A stretch of 64,000 bases of DNA from Gemmatimonadaceae bacterium (GTDB lineage: Bacteria; Gemmatimonadota; Gemmatimonadetes; Gemmatimonadales; Gemmatimonadaceae): NCBI GenBank assembly GCA_019752115.1, contig JAIEMN010000003.1:62001-126000 (forward strand). The letters run 5' to 3'. The notes beneath the pieces were generated by a model. It worked only from the letters and a program-made list of their open reading frames with translations. It was not told the DNA's origin and ran no database searches. Position numbers and translations under genes: made by a program. Of the stretch, positions 36,043 through 48,843 are shown in pieces. Position 1 is the first letter of the stretch, and the number at the start of each line of letters is the position of its first letter.

Positions 36043-38052
36043 TTACTCGGATGTGGAAGGCGGGGAGTATCCCCCCGCAATGTGGGCCTTGAGTTCCATT
36101 GCCCGCAACGGTTTGCGGAGCACGAATTCGGCGCCCTGTGCCTCTGAGGTATCGGCCGCAGGCTCCCAGCCGGTGATCACCCCGACGCGCACGCCCGGTG
36201 CCACCGCCCGGGCAAAGGCGACCAGGTCCCATCCACTGCCGTCGGGCAAGCCCACATCGGTCAGCAGAATGTCATAGGGCGGGGGGCTGGCCGCCTCGAG
36301 GCGGCGGCGGGCGTCGGCGCACGTCCCAACCGCGTCCACGATATGACGGTCGCCCTGCAGGATGCGCCGCAAAAATTCCCGGCCATCGTCGTGGTCCTCG
36401 ACCACCAGAATGCGCTGCGGCGAGGAGACGGCGGGGACAACTGGCGGCGTTGGAGCGGATTGTGTCTGCTCCACGGGCAATCGCAGGACCACCTCGGTCC
36501 CGCGCCCCAGCTCAGACGAAATGTGCACGGTGCCGCGATTCCGCCGCATGATGCCGTACACCTCGGCCAATCCGAGGCCCGAGCCCTTTCGTCCCTTGGT
36601 GGTGAAAAATGGCTCGAAGGCGCGCTCGCGGACTTCAGCGGTCATGCCAACCCCGGTGTCCCGGACGAAGACGCAGGCGTCGCGTCCCTCCACCACCGTC
36701 CGGACCGTGAGCGTGCCGCCGGTTGGCATGGCGTCCATCGCGTTCTGCACCAGGTTGAGCAGCGCCTCGCGGATCTCGCCGGGCAGGCCTCGCGCGCACA
36801 CGTCTGGACCAAGCTGACGAACGACCCGGACCTCCCCCGCCTCACCGGCCGGGCGCTTGCGGACGGGTTCCGTCAGGTCGAGGACTTCGTTGACGAGGAC
36901 CGACAGATCCATCTCCTCGTCGCCCCCGGCGTGTACCGGTTCCTGCCGGATGAAGCGCCCGACGCGCGAGGCGGTCGCGGCCGCCGTTTCCGAGGCCGTC
37001 TTGATCCGATCGGCGTACTCACGCACCGCGTCGGGCGATTCGGCATGATGCCGCAACAGATACGCGGCCGCCATGATCGGGTTGAGCGCGTTGTTCAGAT
37101 CGTGCATCACGCCGGCCGCCAGTTGCCCGATGGCCGCCAGACGCCGTTCGCGCACGGTGTCTTCCTGCGCCGCCAGCAGGTCGCGCGACCGCTCTTCGAC
37201 CAGACGCTGCAGTTCGGACTCGTTCAGCGGCGGGCCCGAGGCCTGCGCCGCCATCTCCCGGTCGCGAATCAGCTGGCTCAGCTGCTCACGATCGGTCACG
37301 TCGCGGTCGAGCAGCACCACACCGCACACCTGGCCATCGGCATCGCGCATGGGCGCCGCGTACGCTTCGATCGTACGCGCCGTGCCGAGACGCTGCACCT
37401 CGAGCAGCTGCCGCGACACGATGATGCCGGCGAACGCCTTCATGGCCGGTGTGTCGAGAAACGGGAGCGGCCGCACATTCTGCACGCAGTGGGGCTTGTC
37501 GAGCTCCCAGAGCTCACGCACCGTGGCCGGCTGACGCTCCGCGTGTTCCCGCTCGGCGTTCGCGTTCTGCCGGCGGATGCGGCCGTCCATATCCACGATG
37601 CGGACGGACGAGGGCGTGAGGTCAAAGATCGTCGCCAGTTCGCGATCGGCCCGTTCCAGGGCGGCTCGGCGCTGCTCACGCTCGGTGGCGTCCACCGCCG
37701 ACACCAGCAGCAGATCCGAATCGAACACCGTCACCCGAAGATCGACGATCGGCCCGTCCAGACCGAAGGGGACGGTGCGCGTCTGGAGTGGTGCCCGGGC
37801 TTTGGCTGCGGCGATGGCTTCGGCGGCAGCGGCGCCTAACGGCTGGAGCACCACGCGCCACTGCTGGGACTCGAGCGGCGCGATCTCGTCGACGACGAAC
37901 AGCTCCCGGCCCCGCTGATTGATCGCCACGAGTGTCCCGGCCGCCGCAAAGAGCGCCGCAGCCGACGGCAGCGCGTCGAGCAGCGCGGTCAGTCGCGTGC
38001 GCTCACGGTCAGAGATGGTGAGCGGCGACGCGGTGTCAGATGGCGAGGGCAT
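36043..38052 (-). CDS. Hybrid PAS histidine kinase with receiver domain
   Basis: 669 residues from MPSPSDTASPL; upstream in-frame starts (ATG 38163, TTG 38175) would add a proline-rich stretch that looks non-coding. Two PAS-like domains (about 15-125 and 130-265), a coiled coil, HisKA with AAGVMHDLNNALNPI, HATPase with NLVQNAMDAMP, TGVGMT and KGRKGSGLGLAEVYGIM, and a C-terminal receiver (ILVVEDHDDGREFLR, ILLTDVGLPDGSGW). No membrane segment. It forms a two-gene operon with the ANTAR regulator. Signal unknown. Confidence 0.87.
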   Translation of the reverse strand: MPSPSDTASPLTISDRERTRLTALLDALPSAAALFAAAGTLVAINQRGRELFVVDEIAPLESQQWRVVLQPLGAAAAEAIAAAKARAPLQTRTVPFGLDGPIVDLRVTVFDSDLLLVSAVDATEREQRRAALERADRELATIFDLTPSSVRIVDMDGRIRRQNANAEREHAERQPATVRELWELDKPHCVQNVRPLPFLDTPAMKAFAGIIVSRQLLEVQRLGTARTIEAYAAPMRDADGQVCGVVLLDRDVTDREQLSQLIRDREMAAQASGPPLNESELQRLVEERSRDLLAAQEDTVRERRLAAIGQLAAGVMHDLNNALNPIMAAAYLLRHHAESPDAVREYADRIKTASETAAATASRVGRFIRQEPVHAGGDEEMDLSVLVNEVLDLTEPVRKRPAGEAGEVRVVRQLGPDVCARGLPGEIREALLNLVQNAMDAMPTGGTLTVRTVVEGRDACVFVRDTGVGMTAEVRERAFEPFFTTKGRKGSGLGLAEVYGIMRRNRGTVHISSELGRGTEVVLRLPVEQTQSAPTPPVVPAVSSPQRILVVEDHDDGREFLRRILQGDRHIVDAVGTCADARRRLEAASPPPYDILLTDVGLPDGSGWDLVAFARAVAPGVRVGVITGWEPAADTSEAQGAEFVLRKPLRAMELKAHIAGGYSPPSTSE

Positions 38053-38242
38053 TGGCAGAGACACACCGGACGTCGTGGCCGGACCCCGGGGGCAGCTTCG
38101 CGGCCGGGCAATCGGGAAACGGGGTGACGGGGACTCGCCCGGCACGGGGTGGAAAGTAGCCATCCTTTGTCCCAACGGTCAAATCGACCGGGCTCACCCC
38201 TACAGAGGGGCGCCATGCGCCGCTGCTCGGTAGCTTGGTGGC

Positions 38243-38338
38243 ATGTCGACCTTCCGCACGACGCTCATTCGGGTCCTGGCGGTCCAGCTGGTGGCGCTGG
38301 CCCTGCTGTGGCTGCTCCAGTCCCGCTACTCCCACTAG
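38243..38338 (+). CDS. 31-residue single-helix membrane miniprotein upstream of symporter
   Basis: ATG at 38243 gives MSTFRTTLIRVLAVQLVALA followed by LLWLLQSRYSH and a TAG at 38336-38338, three bases before the symporter start at 38342. The composition is a perfect short transmembrane helix with basic N-terminal and polar C-terminal ends. Tiny membrane proteins encoded just before sodium:solute symporters are known in other families as accessory subunits. Not proven to be expressed. Confidence 0.6.
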   Translation: MSTFRTTLIRVLAVQLVALALLWLLQSRYSH

Positions 38339-38341
38339 CGC

Positions 38342-40000
38342 ATGCATTGGCTGAACTGGGCCATCGTGGCGGCCTACCTGATCTTCGTCGTGGGCGACAG
38401 CCTGCGGCGCACGCGCGGGGCCACGAAGAATCTCGATGGGTTCTTCCTGGCCAGTCGCCGCCTGCCGTGGTGGGCGGTGGGGCTGTCGGTCATGGCCACG
38501 CAGCTCTCGGCCATCACGCTGATCGGCACGACGAGCCTGGGCGCCACGAGTGGCATGCGATTCGTGCAGCAGTACTTCGGGCTGCCGATCGCGATGGTCA
38601 TTCTGGGCGTGACGCTGGTGCCGTTTCTGCACGGCTCCAAGGTCTACACCGCCTACGAGTACCTCGAACGGCGCTTTGACGCGAAGACGCGATCGGTCAC
38701 GGCCTTCCTGTTTCTGTGCTCACGCGGCATGTCGTGCGGCACGATCATCGCGGCGCCGAGTGTGGTGCTGAGCGCGATCTTCGGCTGGGACATCTCGTGG
38801 TGCGTGGTGCTCATTGGCATCCCCACGGTGCTGTACACGGCGATCGGCGGCGTGGAAGCGGTCGCCTGGGCCGATGTGAAGCAGATGGTCATCGTGATCG
38901 GGGCGCTGGTGGCGATCGTCGCCGTGCTCATGATCAAGCTGCCCGTGCCGGTGGACGACGCCCTCCGCATTGCCGGCAGCACGGGGCGCATGCAGGTGTT
39001 CGACTTCTCCTTCTCGCTCACCGAGACGTACACCTTCTGGTCAGGGATCATCGGCGGCACGTTCCTCATGCTGTCGTACTTCGGCACCGACCAGAGCCAG
39101 GTGCAGCGCTATCTCGCGGCCAAGAATGTGGACGAAGCGCGCACGAGCCTGCTGATCAGTGCCTACTGGAAGATTCCCCTGCAGGCGCTCGTGCTGCTGA
39201 TCGGCGTGTTCGTGTATCTGTTCTACACGTTCAATCCGGCGCCGATGCTCTTCAATCCGCGCCACGATGCCATGCTGCGCGAGAAGCAGCCGGCCGTCTA
39301 CGCGGAGCTCACCGCGAAGTACACGGCGGCCCTCGCGGCACGGAATCAGGCCGCGCGCGATGCCGCGGCTCACGGCGATGCGCCGGCCGATCTCGCCGTC
39401 TTCCACGACCAGAACCTGCGCGCCGATTCGGTGCGTGCGCTGGCGCTTGAGGCGGCTGGCAAGGCAACGGGTGAGAACCCGAAAGACGTGAACTTTATCG
39501 TGCCGCGCCTCGTGCTCGACTACCTGCCGCTCGGTTTCGCGGGGCTCTTTTTGGCCGCCGTCATCGGCGCGGCGATGAGTGCCATTGCCGCCGAGCTCAA
39601 TTCGCTCGCCACGGCCAGCACGGTGGACTTCTACCAACGCTGGTTCAAGCGCGACGCCACCGACGCGCAGTACCTGCAGGCCGGCCGCGTGGCCACGCTC
39701 GGCTGGGGGGTCTTCGCGATGGCCGTGGCCACTAAAGCCGCGACGCTCGGCTCGCTGATCGAGGTGGTGAACCGCTTCGGCTCGTTCTTCTACGGCTCGA
39801 TTCTGGGCGTCTTCCTGCTCGCCATGATCAAGCGGGCGAACGCCCTCGGCGCGTTCGTCGGGTTGCTGAGCGGCATGGCCGCCGTCGCCGCGGTGTCATT
39901 CGGAGCGCCCAAGGTGAGCTTCCTGTGGCACAACGTGATCGGCGCGGTGGTGGTCGTTGTGGTCGGGCTGGGGCTCAGCGTTACTTCGCGGGACAACTGA
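38342..40000 (+). CDS. Sodium:solute symporter (SSS family)
   Basis: 552 residues with about 13 hydrophobic segments. Family signatures include DGFFLASRRLPWWAVGLS, SAITLIGTTSLGATSG, GGVEAVAWADVKQM and the long helix near AGLFLAAVIGAAMSAIAAELN. A large hydrophilic insert (about 300-385) between two helices is longer than in many SSS members. The substrate (sugar, amino acid or organic acid) cannot be read. Preceded by the 31-residue membrane peptide, followed by a hairpin. Confidence 0.9.
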   Translation: MHWLNWAIVAAYLIFVVGDSLRRTRGATKNLDGFFLASRRLPWWAVGLSVMATQLSAITLIGTTSLGATSGMRFVQQYFGLPIAMVILGVTLVPFLHGSKVYTAYEYLERRFDAKTRSVTAFLFLCSRGMSCGTIIAAPSVVLSAIFGWDISWCVVLIGIPTVLYTAIGGVEAVAWADVKQMVIVIGALVAIVAVLMIKLPVPVDDALRIAGSTGRMQVFDFSFSLTETYTFWSGIIGGTFLMLSYFGTDQSQVQRYLAAKNVDEARTSLLISAYWKIPLQALVLLIGVFVYLFYTFNPAPMLFNPRHDAMLREKQPAVYAELTAKYTAALAARNQAARDAAAHGDAPADLAVFHDQNLRADSVRALALEAAGKATGENPKDVNFIVPRLVLDYLPLGFAGLFLAAVIGAAMSAIAAELNSLATASTVDFYQRWFKRDATDAQYLQAGRVATLGWGVFAMAVATKAATLGSLIEVVNRFGSFFYGSILGVFLLAMIKRANALGAFVGLLSGMAAVAAVSFGAPKVSFLWHNVIGAVVVVVVGLGLSVTSRDN

Positions 40001-40008
40001 CGAGGGAA

Positions 40009-40057
40009 GGGACCACTGACGAGGATTGGTGCACGCACACGTCCTCGTTGTTGTCCC
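40009..40057. terminator. Hairpin between convergent symporter and PIG-L genes
   Basis: The arms GGGACCACTGACGAGGA and TCCTCGTTGTTGTCCC pair with two or three interruptions around a 16-base loop. No T-run follows. The left arm is itself a near-repeat of GGGACAACTGACGAGG at about 39990-40004, which spans the symporter stop codon. Likely a termination or mRNA-stabilising structure for two convergent genes. Confidence 0.5.
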
Positions 40058-40081
40058 CTGACCTCGTGAGCTGTCCCCGCT

Positions 40082-42811
40082 TCAAGGGACGCGCGGCCCC
40101 ACGACCGGTGGCTGCCCCGCCACCAGATTCGCCAGCAGCCGCGCCGCCCCCGGCACGCCGTTCGGTAACTGCCGGAACAGTGCGAGCGTGACGTACACGT
40201 ACTTACCCTTGCCGAGCGGCGCCGCGACCAGCGCGCCCTTGTTCTCCGGCTCGTTCGGATCGTTCATCCCGAGCAGGCTCGTGTAGCGCGGGTCGATCGT
40301 GCTCGGCATATACGTGGCGCGCTCCTGCACCCAATCCGCCCAGTCGGCGGCGCTGATCCTGTTCGGGGCACTGAGCAGCGGGTTGGTGGGCGCGAGCACC
40401 TTCACCGGCGCGTTTTCATCCGTCACACGTTCGGCGCGCGGCGCCCACTGCATGGGGAAGGGCAGCACCTTCGTGAACTGGTTCATGTTCTGTGCGCCGT
40501 ACTGCACCACGAGCGTGCCGCCGGCCTTGGCGTAGTCGAGCAGGCGACCGTTGTAGCGCACGAGCGCCTCGCTGCTTTCGTAGGCGCGCGGCCCCACCAC
40601 AATGCTCGTGAAGCGCGACAGGTCCATGCCGGCGAGCGCGTTCGGATCGATGCGCTCCACCGCGATATCCAGCTGCTCCAGCGCATCGGCGCCATGATCG
40701 GCGAGCCCCGCGATGTAGCCCACGCGCGCCCGCGCCGGGAGCTTCACGTCCACGGCGCTCAGATACATCCCCGAGCCGCCATAGAGGCGCATCGGATCGA
40801 TGTGCTCGTAGTTCACCGTATAGTAGCCGCTCGAGCTCATCGTGCCTTCGTGGAAGGCCAGCGCGGCGAGCTGATGTCGACCCGGTGCGAGCATCCCGCG
40901 CAGGCGGAAGGTGACGACGCCCACGCCGCGCGGCGCGAGCGTGATGGTCTTTTCGATCGAGTCCGCCTTGAGCCCGTCGGGGAGCTCGAGCTTCACCAGC
41001 ACCTTCGCGTCCTGATCGTACGCGCTCTCGAGCCGAACCGGCACATCACGCAGCACCGGCACGCCGGCGCGGATGTACTCCATCACGTTCGCGAGCCCGA
41101 TCACGATCCCCGGCACCGCGGCCACGGGCTTGGAGACATCCCCCTTCACCGCATCCACACTGCGCCGCACCACGGGCACCGTGATGTCGACCGTCGTGCC
41201 TGCGATCTGCAATACGGCGCGCGCCGTCGTGGCGGTCCGCCCGATCTCCGTGGCCTCATCCACCGCTTCGATGGGCGTCTGGAACCAGTCGCCCTGTTTG
41301 CGGCCATTCGTGCGCCACCAGGTGGTGGTGGGCTCCATGGAAAAGGCGAAGCGCTTGAGCGTGATGCTGCTGTCGGGGAGCAGCTCGTGCTTGTCTTCAA
41401 TGACCCCGAGCTGTCGGAACTCTTCACGCGTCACGGCATTGGTGAGCGTGACCGGCACGCGACCGCGATTGTACACGCTGATGCGCACCGGCAGCGAGTC
41501 GCTCACGCCCGTCTTTTCGGGGCGGCGCACCGGGAAGACCTCCTGATCGGCCTCGGCTTCCACCACCACGCCCGACGCCTGCACGAGCGCGCGCTCGGTC
41601 CGCTGGATGGTCGTGCTGAGCGCGTCCCACAGCGCGGGATCCGCATTGCGCGCACGCCCCGTGAGCGTAGGCGGAAGGCCCGCGCGCGCGAAGAACAACC
41701 GGGCCGGCGGGGTGCCGGCCGCGTTGCGCACGGCGCGCAGCTGCTCGAGCGCCCGCGCGAGTGGGGCGACCAGCGCACTCGGATCGGCTGGGCGATACTG
41801 CGCACTGAGGCCCCGTAGGACCGCGAGCGCCGAATCGAGCACGGGCGCCGACGCGGCCGGCACCTTCGCGCGCAGCGGCGCCCACGTGGTGTCGACCCCG
41901 TCGAACAGACCGCGCTCGTCACGCGCATTGGCCGGCCCCACCCGCGTCGCTTCGCGCGTCACGCCAGCGTAGATCGTGCCTTTGCGCTGCAACGTGCCCT
42001 GCCCTTGCGAGCGGTGCTGGCTGCGACTGTCCGCCGCGATCTCGTAGTAGCTGCGACCGAGTGAGGGGTCATACTCGCCCACGTTCACCTTGAGCGTGGC
42101 ACTGTCCATCTGCTGCCGCGCACTGCGGTAGAACTTGGACACCGTCCACGGCAGCCCGAAGTCCTTCACCGGAAAACGCACGGTATCGGCGGCGAGCTCG
42201 TACGCTTCGCGCGCCAGCATGCCGCTGATCTGATGATGCCCGTGCCCATCGCGCGGCGTCCCGCTGAACCACGCCACGATCACGTGCGGGCGGAAGGCGC
42301 GCACGACCTTCACCACGTCGCCCAGAATGGTGTCCTTGGGCCAGTGGGTGAGCGTTTCCTCAGCGTTCTTGCTGAAGCCAAAATCGAAGGCCCGCGTGAA
42401 GTACTGCGTGGGACCGTCAATGCGACGCGCGGCGAGCAGCTCCTGCGTACGAATGGCACCCAGCGCTTCGCCAAGTTCGTTGCCGATCAGGTTCTGTCCG
42501 CCATCGCCGCGCGTGAGCGACAGGTACGCCGTCTCGACGTGCCGCCCGCGGGCAAGCCACGCCAGCAGAAAGGTGTCTTCGTCGTCGGGGTGCGCGGCGA
42601 TCGTGAGTACGCGGCCGGTCGTGCCGAGGCCCGCGATCGTGTTGCCGAGGGCGGCGGCGCCGCGGTCCACGGTGGGCTGGGCGTGAACCACGGTGACGGG
42701 GGTGGCCGCGGAAACAGCCACGGAAACTGCCGCGGTTACCGCGACGGCAGTGACGGCCTGAACGACGAACGCCGCGGCTCTGGCCGCGGCGCTGATCGGA
42801 TCGAATCGCAT
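40082..42811 (-). CDS. Large exported PIG-L/LmbE-family deacetylase
   Basis: 909 residues from MRFDPISAAARAAAFVV, an Ala-rich signal peptide ending VHAQ. The N-terminal domain has the zinc motif AHPDDEDTFLLAWLARG and GHGHHQISG, which identify a PIG-L-type N-acyl deacetylase. After about residue 300 comes a long region with beta-sandwich-like repeats and a C-terminal glutamine-amidotransferase-like fold (TSIVVGPRAYESSEALVRYN, LDYAKAGGTLVVQYG). Such multi-domain forms are common in Gram-negative soil bacteria; substrate unknown. It is 22 bases downstream of sucA in the same direction. Confidence 0.85.
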   Translation of the reverse strand: MRFDPISAAARAAAFVVQAVTAVAVTAAVSVAVSAATPVTVVHAQPTVDRGAAALGNTIAGLGTTGRVLTIAAHPDDEDTFLLAWLARGRHVETAYLSLTRGDGGQNLIGNELGEALGAIRTQELLAARRIDGPTQYFTRAFDFGFSKNAEETLTHWPKDTILGDVVKVVRAFRPHVIVAWFSGTPRDGHGHHQISGMLAREAYELAADTVRFPVKDFGLPWTVSKFYRSARQQMDSATLKVNVGEYDPSLGRSYYEIAADSRSQHRSQGQGTLQRKGTIYAGVTREATRVGPANARDERGLFDGVDTTWAPLRAKVPAASAPVLDSALAVLRGLSAQYRPADPSALVAPLARALEQLRAVRNAAGTPPARLFFARAGLPPTLTGRARNADPALWDALSTTIQRTERALVQASGVVVEAEADQEVFPVRRPEKTGVSDSLPVRISVYNRGRVPVTLTNAVTREEFRQLGVIEDKHELLPDSSITLKRFAFSMEPTTTWWRTNGRKQGDWFQTPIEAVDEATEIGRTATTARAVLQIAGTTVDITVPVVRRSVDAVKGDVSKPVAAVPGIVIGLANVMEYIRAGVPVLRDVPVRLESAYDQDAKVLVKLELPDGLKADSIEKTITLAPRGVGVVTFRLRGMLAPGRHQLAALAFHEGTMSSSGYYTVNYEHIDPMRLYGGSGMYLSAVDVKLPARARVGYIAGLADHGADALEQLDIAVERIDPNALAGMDLSRFTSIVVGPRAYESSEALVRYNGRLLDYAKAGGTLVVQYGAQNMNQFTKVLPFPMQWAPRAERVTDENAPVKVLAPTNPLLSAPNRISAADWADWVQERATYMPSTIDPRYTSLLGMNDPNEPENKGALVAAPLGKGKYVYVTLALFRQLPNGVPGAARLLANLVAGQPPVVGPRVP

Positions 42812-42833
42812 GAGCGGTTCTGTCGAGTTGGAG

Positions 42834-45608
<2,775 letters not shown>

Positions 45609-45657
45609 GCTCGGAATGTAAAAGCCTCGCACGCAGCGCCCCACTCAGCGCGGTCCG

Positions 45658-46929
45658 TCAGTGATGCGCGGGCAGCACGAGCGTGAAGGTGGAGCCGTCG
45701 CCGGGGCGCGAGACGACCTCGATGCGCCCCGCGAGCAACGTGGCGAGCCGGCGGGCGATGTAGAGGCCGAGGCCGGTGCCGCCGCGGCGGCGGGTCTGGG
45801 CGTCATCCACCTGGGAGAACGGGCGAAAGAGCCGCTGCATGTCGGTGGGAGCGATGCCGATCCCCGTGTCCCGGACGGCGAAGCGCACGGTAGGGCCTCC
45901 GTCGGCCGCCGGCGACCCGCGGGAGATGCGCACATCCACGCGCCCCTGCTCGGTGAACTTGATGGCGTTCTGGCAGAGGTTGAGGAGGATCTGCCGGACT
46001 TTGCTTTCGTCGGTCCGGAGCACGGGGAGCCCCGGCTCGAGCTCCAGATGGAAGTCGATCCCCTTGGCGCGAGCGACCGGCTCCAGGAACGGGTGGAGCG
46101 AGTCGGCCAGCTCGTCGAGGCGCACATCGCTATCGCGGGTCGTGAGCCGATCGGCCTCGAGCGAGGCATACGTGAGGATGTCCTCGATCAGGCTCCCCAG
46201 GTGCCGGCCCACAGTCCGCAGCCGCGTGATCGTATCCCGCTGCTGCGGCGTGAGTGGTCCTAGGATCTCATCTTCCAATAGCTCACCGTACCCCTCGAGT
46301 GCCGCTAAAGGGGTTCGAAGCTCATGCGATAGTGTCGCTAAAAGGCTCGTCTTGGCCGCATCGGCCGATCGGGCTTCCTCGAGCAGCCGGGCCTTCCAGA
46401 GCGCCAGGGCGGCCAGGTCGGCGAGCACCCCCAGCCGCTCTTCGTCAGTCTCGTCGAAGTTCGGGTGGCCGTCATCGCGCGTGACGGACAGCACGCCGAA
46501 GAGCTGGTTGTTGGCGAGGAGCGGCAGCAGGAGAATCGGCCCGATCCCCAGCTGGGGCAGCACGGAGGCAAAAAAACTCGAACTCCGGCTCGGGTTGTCC
46601 AGCGACAGCGTCCGACGCTCTTCGGCGACCCGCCCGGTGAAGGTCCCTTCGAGTGGAAAGCTCATGCCGAGCAACGGCATGGTGCGCCCAAAGCAGGCGA
46701 CATATACGCCATTATCGCCGCTTAATTGAGCCACTGCTGAGCCACTCGCACGTCCTCGGTACATCGCGAGCGTGCACAGTGTCTGCACCACCTTCTGCGA
46801 ATCGGTCTCGGCGGCCAGCGCCCGGGCCACCTGCCGGATGGAGCCCAGCTCCTCGGTTTTGCGGTAGTCCGAATAGAGCAGGTCTCCGGCGTCGGTCGGG
46901 AAGCCGGTCGGATCGTGCGGTGCGGTCAT
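45658..46929 (-). CDS. Cytosolic GAF histidine kinase
   Basis: 423 residues from [19 protein letters not shown] domain (about 40-180), a HisKA domain with [20 protein letters not shown], and HATPase with [17 protein letters not shown] and [13 protein letters not shown]. No membrane segment and no adjacent response regulator, so its partner is elsewhere. Two short stretches (about 46255-46350 and 46690-46740) use codons such as TTA and CTA that are rare in this window. It sits 49 bases upstream of sucA in the same direction. Confidence 0.88.
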   Translation of the reverse strand: MTAPHDPTGFPTDAGDLLYSDYRKTEELGSIRQVARALAAETDSQKVVQTLCTLAMYRGRASGSAVAQLSGDNGVYVACFGRTMPLLGMSFPLEGTFTGRVAEERRTLSLDNPSRSSSFFASVLPQLGIGPILLLPLLANNQLFGVLSVTRDDGHPNFDETDEERLGVLADLAALALWKARLLEEARSADAAKTSLLATLSHELRTPLAALEGYGELLEDEILGPLTPQQRDTITRLRTVGRHLGSLIEDILTYASLEADRLTTRDSDVRLDELADSLHPFLEPVARAKGIDFHLELEPGLPVLRTDESKVRQILLNLCQNAIKFTEQGRVDVRISRGSPAADGGPTVRFAVRDTGIGIAPTDMQRLFRPFSQVDDAQTRRRGGTGLGLYIARRLATLLAGRIEVVSRPGDGSTFTLVLPAHH

Positions 46930-46997
46930 GCGGGGGTCGGTGCGAAACGCCTCATGCGGGGAACTCTGCACCCGCCGCCGCCGATTGGGGAGGACAC

Positions 46998-47171
46998 ATG
47001 CCCAAACGAGAAAGCCAGCGCCCCCGTGAGGGCGGCACGAACGGTCACCCCGACAAACTCTGCGCCCGCTGCGGCCGCCCCTTCAGCTGGCGCAAAAAGT
47101 GGGAGCGCGACTGGGAGTCGGTGCGGTATTGCTCGGACAAGTGCCGGATGGGGAAGAGCGCGACGAGGTAG
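46998..47171 (+). CDS. DUF2256-family zinc-binding small protein
   Basis: 57 residues with GGGGAGG just upstream of the ATG. Basic N-terminus, then [19 protein letters not shown] and VRYCSDKCR: two CxxC/CxxxC pairs for one zinc. The pattern matches DUF2256, small proteins of unknown function often found near photolyase or cryptochrome genes. None is adjacent here. Confidence 0.88.
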   Translation: MPKRESQRPREGGTNGHPDKLCARCGRPFSWRKKWERDWESVRYCSDKCRMGKSATR

Positions 47172-47177
47172 CGACCG

Positions 47178-48671
47178 TTATCGCCGGATCGGTGCGACGC
47201 GGAGCGTCACGGCGCGCACCGGCGTCCGCTCGCGAAGCTCGACCAGCTGCGCCCCCATGTGGCTCGTGCTATCCGCCCGCACCGTCAGCGTCGTTCGCGG
47301 CACCCCGCACAGCACGAAGCGGCCCGCGGCATCGCTCGTATCGCGGACGGTCTCGCGCATCGCCATCAACCGCGACCCGCGCGTACCGGGCGGGATGCGC
47401 GCGCTCGCAATCCAGCGCGCCTCGACCGGCGTGGCCACGACGCGCCCCGCGGAATCCTCGGCCGTACCGGCAATCGCGGCCAATCCGTCGCGCCGAACCT
47501 GTGGCCCGCAGAGGTGATCGACCAGCGACTCGTCGCGTAGCACAATCGCCAGGGCCTCGGCGACGCGTTCCGGCACATCGATCGCCAGTGTCCATGGTGT
47601 GGTGTCGCGCGCCTTGGGCACGGCGATCGCCAGCTGATAGCGACCAGGCAGCAGCACGCCGAGGTCAACGTCTCCTCGCGCGCTGAGCGCGGCGCGCACG
47701 TTGGCCCCGGTGACCGTCACCGTTGCTCCCGCCATGGCCGCCAGTACGTCGGTTGAGGCACGCAGCGCGATGCGCGTGCTGGCGAGCGATTGCGCGTATA
47801 CCGTGGAGTCGTCACCCGTGCGGCCTGCGCCTCGCGTGACGCGCATCGTCACGCCGCCCACGTCCTTGAGACCGAGCACCGCGACGCGCTCGCGTGTGTA
47901 GGTGGTGCGCGCGAGACCATCGGCGCTCTTGGTGCCAGGCGCGCCGAGGATGGGCATCGTGAGCGACCAGTCGCGGATGAGCGGCAGGCCATCGTGCCCC
48001 ACGGCAAAGCGCAGCGCACCGGTGGCGGCGTCGCGCGCGATGAACGCGGGCAGGCCGTCGTACCAGAAGCGCAGCGAATCGGGGCGGAGCGGATCACCCG
48101 TCGCGAAGAACGTGGCCGCCACCTCGGCGCGTTGCGGTGCCGGCGGTGTGACGGGGGTGATGTCGACCGTCCAGCGCACTCCGTCGCGTGTAAGCGCGCG
48201 ACGGACCGCGTAGCAGTGCGTGGCCACGAACGCGTCCGACGCCATGGTCGCGAGATCGGGAGCGTGGAAGGCCGTCCCATTCGCTTCGTCGCGCACGTAG
48301 CCATACCGCGCGAGACTGTCGGCCGGCCACGCCTCGAAGGGTGGCGCCGCCATGCGCGCCTCGCGCGTGAGCGCGAAGTGCCGTACCAGCGTTGGGCCGC
48401 GATCGTAGGCCCGCTCGCGCTCGTACCGCAGCACCTCGGCGCGCACGCCAGGCGCGCGGAACGCCTCGGCGGTTTGCGTCATGAGCGCCCGCAGCTGCAG
48501 ATGCACCGCGAGCAGCGCGGAGTCGCCGGCGGGTGGGGTGCCGCAGACCCGGCGGGCGGAGATGCGGGCAGTGGCGAGGGAGACCGGCTGCGCGGCGGCG
48601 ACCGACACGAACACGAGCACGGCAGACGCGACGTGTCCCACGCGCCCGAGTGTCGCGTGCCACGTCTGCAT
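47178..48671 (-). CDS. Exported protein with carboxypeptidase-regulatory-like domain
   Basis: 497 residues from MQTWHATLGRVGHVAS (ATG at 48695 is an alternative), with a signal peptide ending VAAAQ. The middle is beta-rich and carries the paired cysteines VCGTPP, THCYAV, HLCGPQ and VLCGVP. A C-terminal segment (LAAIAGTAEDSAGRVVATPV, TSDAAGRFVLCGVPRTTLTV) is a CarboxypepD_reg-like domain. Similar proteins with several such repeats are common near TonB receptors in Gemmatimonadota-like genomes. Function unknown. Confidence 0.72.
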   Translation of the reverse strand: MQTWHATLGRVGHVASAVLVFVSVAAAQPVSLATARISARRVCGTPPAGDSALLAVHLQLRALMTQTAEAFRAPGVRAEVLRYERERAYDRGPTLVRHFALTREARMAAPPFEAWPADSLARYGYVRDEANGTAFHAPDLATMASDAFVATHCYAVRRALTRDGVRWTVDITPVTPPAPQRAEVAATFFATGDPLRPDSLRFWYDGLPAFIARDAATGALRFAVGHDGLPLIRDWSLTMPILGAPGTKSADGLARTTYTRERVAVLGLKDVGGVTMRVTRGAGRTGDDSTVYAQSLASTRIALRASTDVLAAMAGATVTVTGANVRAALSARGDVDLGVLLPGRYQLAIAVPKARDTTPWTLAIDVPERVAEALAIVLRDESLVDHLCGPQVRRDGLAAIAGTAEDSAGRVVATPVEARWIASARIPPGTRGSRLMAMRETVRDTSDAAGRFVLCGVPRTTLTVRADSTSHMGAQLVELRERTPVRAVTLRVAPIRR

Positions 48672-48843
48672 GCCCCTCCAGTTGATCAGTCGCATCCACG
48701 CACCGTTCAGCTCGTCAGCCAACCCTTTGTGCGCGGGATCACTCTCATCCCGCGTGTGTAAGCATCGCGCGTCCCCGGGCATTTGACGAGGGACGACCCG
48801 CGTCGCAGTCTGACGCATTCCCCCGCCCCATTGAGGTCAATCG

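Noticed and set aside
40082-40120. Frameshift at the end of the PIG-L gene near the convergent hairpin
   Set aside because: The frame closes normally with a stop at 40082; the hairpin lies outside the gene.
46254-46740. Short stretches of rare codons in the GAF kinase as a sign of gene transfer
   Set aside because: The stretches are only tens of bases within an otherwise normal gene, so local drift is enough to explain them.
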